The notes beneath the pieces are model-generated. The model was not told where the DNA came from, searched no databases, and was given only the letters and a program-made list of their open reading frames with translations. From contig NZ_JAGPWD010000049.1 of assembly GCF_018119395.1 (NCBI RefSeq), positions 1-34,964 on the forward strand: a DNA stretch of 34,964 nt, written 5' to 3'. Made by a program: the position numbers and the translations under genes. Below are positions 31,627 to 34,964 of the stretch, in pieces (the stretch's first letter is position 1; each line of letters opens with the position of its first letter). The DNA is from Massilia sp. ZL223 (GTDB taxonomy: Bacteria > Pseudomonadota > Gammaproteobacteria > Burkholderiales > Burkholderiaceae_D).

Positions 31627-33351
31627 CTATTCGTTGGTGCAGCCAAGCACTTCCTCGAGGCTGGTCAGTCCTTGTTTCACTTTCATCAGGCCCGAGCGGC
31701 GCAGCGAGTTCACGCCGTCCTTCTCGGCCTGTTCGGCGATCTGCATCGAGTTGCCGTGCGCCAGGATCAGCGCCTCGATGGCCGGGCTGATCGGCATGAT
31801 CTGGTAGATGCCGACCCGGCCCTTGTAGCCGGAGCCCAGGCAGCGGTCGCAGCCCACCGGGCCGTAGGGTTTCCACGAGCCGTCGATGTCGCTCTCGCGG
31901 TAGCCGGCCGCCAGCAGGGCCTCATGGCCGATCTCCATCGGCTGCTTGCAGGTGCAGAGGCGGCGCGCCAGGCGCTGGGCGGTGATCATGATCACCGACG
32001 AGGCGATGTTGAACGGGGCCACGCCCATGTTCATCAGGCGCGTCAGGGTCGAGGGCGCATCGTTGGTGTGCAGGGTCGAGAACACCATGTGGCCGGTCTG
32101 GGCGGCCTTGATCGCGATGTCGGCGGTCTCCAGGTCGCGGATCTCGCCGACCATGATGATGTCCGGATCCTGGCGCAGGAAGGATTTCAGCGCCACCGGG
32201 AAGGTCAGGCCGGCCCGGTCGTTGACGTTGACCTGGTTCACGCCGGGCAGGTTGATCTCGGCCGGGTCTTCCGCGGTCGAGATGTTGATGCCCGGCTTGT
32301 TCAGCAGGTTCAGGCAGCTGTACAGCGACACCGTCTTGCCCGAGCCGGTCGGACCGGTCACCAGCACCATGCCGTAGGGGCGGGTGATGGCGTCCAGCAG
32401 CAGCGCCTTCTGGTCCGGATCGTAGCCGAGCGCGTCGATGCCCATCTGCGCCTGGGTGGCGTCGAGGATACGCATGACCGTCTTCTCGCCGAACAGGGTG
32501 GGCAGGGTGCTGACGCGGAAGTCGATGGTGCGGGTCGGCGACAGGATCAGGCGCATGCGGCCGTCCTGCGGCACGCGCTTTTCCGCGATGTCCAGGCGCG
32601 CCAGCACCTTGATGCGCGAGACCAGTTTTTCGCGGATCGACAGCGGCGGCGTGGCATGGTCGCGCAGCACGCCGTCCACGCGCATGCGGATCCGGTAATA
32701 CTTTTCGTAGGGCTCGAAGTGGATGTCCGAGGCGCCCACCTGCACCGCGTCCATCAGGATCTTGTTCAGGAAGCGCACGATCGGCGCGTCCTCGACCTCG
32801 TTGGCGCCGGTGTCCACCGCCGCCGGCGCTTCCTCGTCGGCGAACTCGATGTCGGCTTCCTCGCCGGCCAGTTCGTTCAGGCTCTGCTCGGCGCTCTTGG
32901 ACAGGTTGGCCAGCAGGGCCAGCAGGGCGTCGTGGGGCACGATCACCGGCTCGACCGAGGCTTCGCTCTGGAACTTGATCTGGTCCAGGGCCTGGCTGTT
33001 GGTCGGGTCGGACAGGGCCACCGACATCTTGTTGCCGCGCTTGGCCAGCGCGATCACGCGCTGCGCCTGCATCAGCTTGCTGTCGATGGCGGTGGAGGGC
33101 AGCATGTCCGGCGCGAAAGCCGACAGGTCGAGCAGCGGGTAGCCGAAGGTTTCGGAGCAGAACACGGCCAGCGAACGCGCATCGATGGCGCCGCTGGCGA
33201 GCAGGGTGTCGATGAAGGCGCACTTGTCGGCGGCCGATTTCTTTTGCAGCGTGTCCGCCTGCGCCGTGTTCAGGCGGCCCGCCTGGACCAGCGCGCGCGC
33301 CAAACCCGACAACGGCGTGCCTGTGGTCGTATTGGGGATGACTGCTGCCAT
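31627..33351 (-). CDS. pilB: Type IV pilus assembly ATPase PilB
   Basis: PilB is the hexameric ATPase that powers pilus extension. The 574-residue protein has an N-terminal T2SSE_N (MshEN-like) domain at about 15-140, a family region that binds c-di-GMP in some homologues; the RLGxxL pattern of strong binders is not clearly kept here (LSGLARALVQAGRL). The ATPase core has Walker A GPTGSGKT at 333-340, the Asp-box acidic residues around TAEDPAE, Walker B IIMVGEIRD at 398-406, the His-box STLHTNDA, and zinc cysteines C466, C468, C501, C504. ATG at 33351; ribosome binding site weak. It is the first gene of the truncated pilB-pilC unit. Confidence 0.97.
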   Translation of the reverse strand: MAAVIPNTTTGTPLSGLARALVQAGRLNTAQADTLQKKSAADKCAFIDTLLASGAIDARSLAVFCSETFGYPLLDLSAFAPDMLPSTAIDSKLMQAQRVIALAKRGNKMSVALSDPTNSQALDQIKFQSEASVEPVIVPHDALLALLANLSKSAEQSLNELAGEEADIEFADEEAPAAVDTGANEVEDAPIVRFLNKILMDAVQVGASDIHFEPYEKYYRIRMRVDGVLRDHATPPLSIREKLVSRIKVLARLDIAEKRVPQDGRMRLILSPTRTIDFRVSTLPTLFGEKTVMRILDATQAQMGIDALGYDPDQKALLLDAITRPYGMVLVTGPTGSGKTVSLYSCLNLLNKPGINISTAEDPAEINLPGVNQVNVNDRAGLTFPVALKSFLRQDPDIIMVGEIRDLETADIAIKAAQTGHMVFSTLHTNDAPSTLTRLMNMGVAPFNIASSVIMITAQRLARRLCTCKQPMEIGHEALLAAGYRESDIDGSWKPYGPVGCDRCLGSGYKGRVGIYQIMPISPAIEALILAHGNSMQIAEQAEKDGVNSLRRSGLMKVKQGLTSLEEVLGCTNE

Positions 33352-33379
33352 AGAGAACCGTGCGGAGCCGTGGTTTTAA

Positions 33380-33420
33380 GGAAAACAACAAAGGCGCCGG
33401 GTGGGCACGACCCACCGGCG
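33380..33420 (-). terminator. Terminator or attenuator between the CorC-type gene and pilB
   Basis: On the minus strand a GC-rich stem (33411-33419 with 33396-33405, one bulged base, five-base loop) is followed by the T-rich tract TTTGTTGTTTTC. It lies between the CorC-type gene and pilB and probably separates the two transcripts. A second small hairpin, GATGCCT/AGGCATC at 33433-33448, precedes it. Confidence 0.65.
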
Positions 33421-33532
33421 GACTCTCTGGATGATGCCTACAGGCATCAAATTTGTAAAGTATTTGCTGTGCATGAGATGCGTCCACGCCACGTAGACGA
33501 ATTGGCACGGCTGCGCGCCCCGGCAGGATCGC

Positions 33533-34828
33533 TCAGAATGGCAGCAGGCGCCTTGATGCGGCTGGGCGCAGCAGTTTGACAACCTTGATGGCCTGGTTCT
33601 GCACCTGGACCACTTCGATCACGCAGGGACCGATCTTGAGCGAGATCGGCGCTTCCGGGATGTCCTGCAGCTGTTCCAGCAGCAGGCCGTTGATGGTCTT
33701 GGGGCCGTCCAGGGGCAGGGACAGGCCGAGTTGCTTGTTGATGTCGCGCAGCGGAGTACTGCCTTCCAGCAGGCATTCGCCCTTGGCGTTCCAGGCGACG
33801 GCCTCGCGCGCGCTGCCCGGCATGGAGGTGGTGAAGCTGCCGATCATTTCCTCGATGATATCGTCGAGCGTGACCAGGCCCTGCACTTCGCCGTATTCGT
33901 CGACGATGATGCCCATGCGTTCGCGCTGTTCCTGGAATTGCTGGAGCTGGTCGAGGGCGCCGGTGTCCCGGGGGATGAAATAGGGTGCGACCAGCAGTTC
34001 GCGCAGGTGGTCCGTGGTGAGCTCCTCGACTTCGCGCAGCAGGCCGACGGCCTTGCGCACGTGCAGGATGCCGACGATGCGGTTGATTTCGCCTTCGTAG
34101 ACCGGCAGCTTGTTGTGGTAGCAGGTGGTCAGTTCGTCCAGGATGCTTTCGATGGGTGCGGCCAGGTTCAGGGCTTCGATCTGGGTGCGCGGGATCATGA
34201 TGTCGTCGACCGTGACCGATTCCAGGTCGAACAGGTTGAGCAGGATGCTGCGGTGCTTCTGTGGGACGAAGTTGCCGCTTTCCAGCACGATGGAGCGCAA
34301 TTCCTCGGGCGACAGGCGGTTCTGCGGGGCGTCTTCGCCGGTGCGGATGCGGAACAGGCGCAGCAGGGCGCGCACGAACAGGTTGACGAAGCCGACCACC
34401 GGCTTGGCCAGGCGCAGCAGGGCCTGCAGCGGCAGGCTGGTGGCCATGGCGATGGGTTCGGGATAGGTGGCGCCGATGATCTTGGGCGCCACTTCGGCGA
34501 ACACGATCAGCAGGAAGGCGACCAGCGCGGCCGCGGCGGTGATCACGCTTTCCTCGTTGCCGTAGATGTCGATCGCGACCACGGTGACCAGGGCGGCGGC
34601 CATGGCGTTGAGCAGGATATTGGCGATCAGGACCAGCGACAGGAAGCGGTCGGTGCGCGCCAGCAGCCACAAGGTGGTGAGGGCGCCGCGGTTGCCGCCT
34701 TCGGCCAGGTGGCGCAGGCGGTATTTATTGGACGCCATCAGGGCCGTTTCGGCCATGGCGAAGAAGGCGGACAGCAGGATCAGGATGGCGAGTGCGAGGA
34801 CGAGCACCCAGAGGGGGATGGTATCCAA
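33533..34828 (-). CDS. CNNM/CorC (HlyC-type) membrane protein
   Basis: A 431-residue protein of the UPF0053/CNNM family (YfjD/CorB-like), implicated in magnesium or other divalent-cation transport or tolerance. Order: an N-terminal DUF21 membrane domain with three or four helices (about 1-190, including FFAMAETALMASNK and FAEVAPKIIGATYPEPIA), a pair of CBS domains (about 205-330, IMIPRTQIEALN and VDEYGEVQGLVTLDDIIEEMIG), and a C-terminal CorC_HlyC domain (about 345-425). The start is TTG at 34828; the next in-frame ATG would cut into the first membrane helix. It precedes pilB on the same strand but is separated by a terminator. Confidence 0.92.
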   Translation of the reverse strand: MDTIPLWVLVLALAILILLSAFFAMAETALMASNKYRLRHLAEGGNRGALTTLWLLARTDRFLSLVLIANILLNAMAAALVTVVAIDIYGNEESVITAAAALVAFLLIVFAEVAPKIIGATYPEPIAMATSLPLQALLRLAKPVVGFVNLFVRALLRLFRIRTGEDAPQNRLSPEELRSIVLESGNFVPQKHRSILLNLFDLESVTVDDIMIPRTQIEALNLAAPIESILDELTTCYHNKLPVYEGEINRIVGILHVRKAVGLLREVEELTTDHLRELLVAPYFIPRDTGALDQLQQFQEQRERMGIIVDEYGEVQGLVTLDDIIEEMIGSFTTSMPGSAREAVAWNAKGECLLEGSTPLRDINKQLGLSLPLDGPKTINGLLLEQLQDIPEAPISLKIGPCVIEVVQVQNQAIKVVKLLRPAASRRLLPF

Positions 34829-34944
34829 GGCTTACTGGGGAGTAGCGGGCAGGGGAGTTGATTCTAGGGCAAGAGTTGGGGTGGTGCAAGCGGGGGGCTC
34901 GTGGTGTGCATGGGACCCAAGTTTCTCGGAACAGCCCCAACAAT

Positions 34945-34964
34945 AAAAAAGCCGCCTGAGAGGC
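34945..34964 (-). terminator. Partial terminator hairpin at window edge
   Basis: On the minus strand the bases AGGCGGC followed by TTTTTT look like the 3' half of a terminator whose 5' arm GCCGCCT would continue beyond the window edge. It would end a leftward gene lying to the right of this window. Only part is visible. Confidence 0.5.

Overview
The window looks like chromosomal DNA of a high-GC betaproteobacterium, most likely Oxalobacteraceae (Massilia/Telluria-like) within the Burkholderiales. The reasons are the backbone secA, argJ, AAA-type ATPase, nudix, yacG, zapD, coaE, pilD, pilC, pilB, a PEP-CTERM protein with a VPEP sorting tail, a tryptophan-halogenase-family gene next to a DUF6445 gene, and several c-di-GMP and chemotaxis signalling genes. 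Family and genus calls rest on recognition of protein families and gene order; no database search was possible.

Layout. 1-0.5 kb: a DUF721/DciA-type gene, divergent from secA (0.7-3.5 kb, closed by a strong terminator). 3.6-6.1 kb: small genes (Dabb barrel protein, DUF6404-like membrane protein, DUF1203 protein) and a MerR/TipAS regulator that carries a textbook 19-bp-spacer operator-promoter in front of itself. 6.2-7.9 kb: a secreted lytic-transglycosylase-like protein plus a secreted zinc amidase, arranged as an operon. 8.4-11.5 kb: a three-gene unit of a Tyr-rich PEP-CTERM surface protein, a DUF6445 protein with an HxD...H pattern, and a flavin-dependent halogenase homologue. 11.6-14.2 kb: argJ, DUF815 ATPase and nudix hydrolase. 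14.2-16.1 kb: dadA and a convergent tautomerase, separated by a REP-like inverted repeat. 16.1-18.7 kb, minus strand: yacG, zapD, coaE, pilD. 18.9-30.4 kb: an accessory block. 30.4-34.8 kb, minus strand: pilC, pilB and a CorC/HlyC-type membrane protein.

Read against the gene order I recall for other Burkholderiales (secA-argJ-ATPase-nudix-yacG-zapD-coaE-pilD-pilC-pilB), the window is a conserved backbone with insertions at three joints: secA/argJ, nudix/yacG and pilD/pilC. The third is the most striking because it cuts the pilus assembly operon. It holds a degenerate metallo-beta-lactamase-fold protein, an orphan DUF2384 antitoxin-like protein, a decayed membrane-sensor/GGDEF-EAL gene carrying a tnpB element, a roughly 680-bp hairpin-rich intergenic stretch, and a tandem globin-GGDEF-EAL / MASE-type-GGDEF-EAL pair followed by a chemoreceptor.

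The best candidates for something undescribed are: (1) the PEP-CTERM/DUF6445/halogenase unit as a possible surface-protein modification system; (2) the tandem c-di-GMP pair whose lesions are reciprocal (one has an intact GGDEF and a damaged EAL, the other GGNEF and an intact EAL) inside the split pil operon; (3) a TnpB whose first RuvC aspartate is glutamate; and (4) the hairpin-rich leader upstream of the globin-coupled enzyme.
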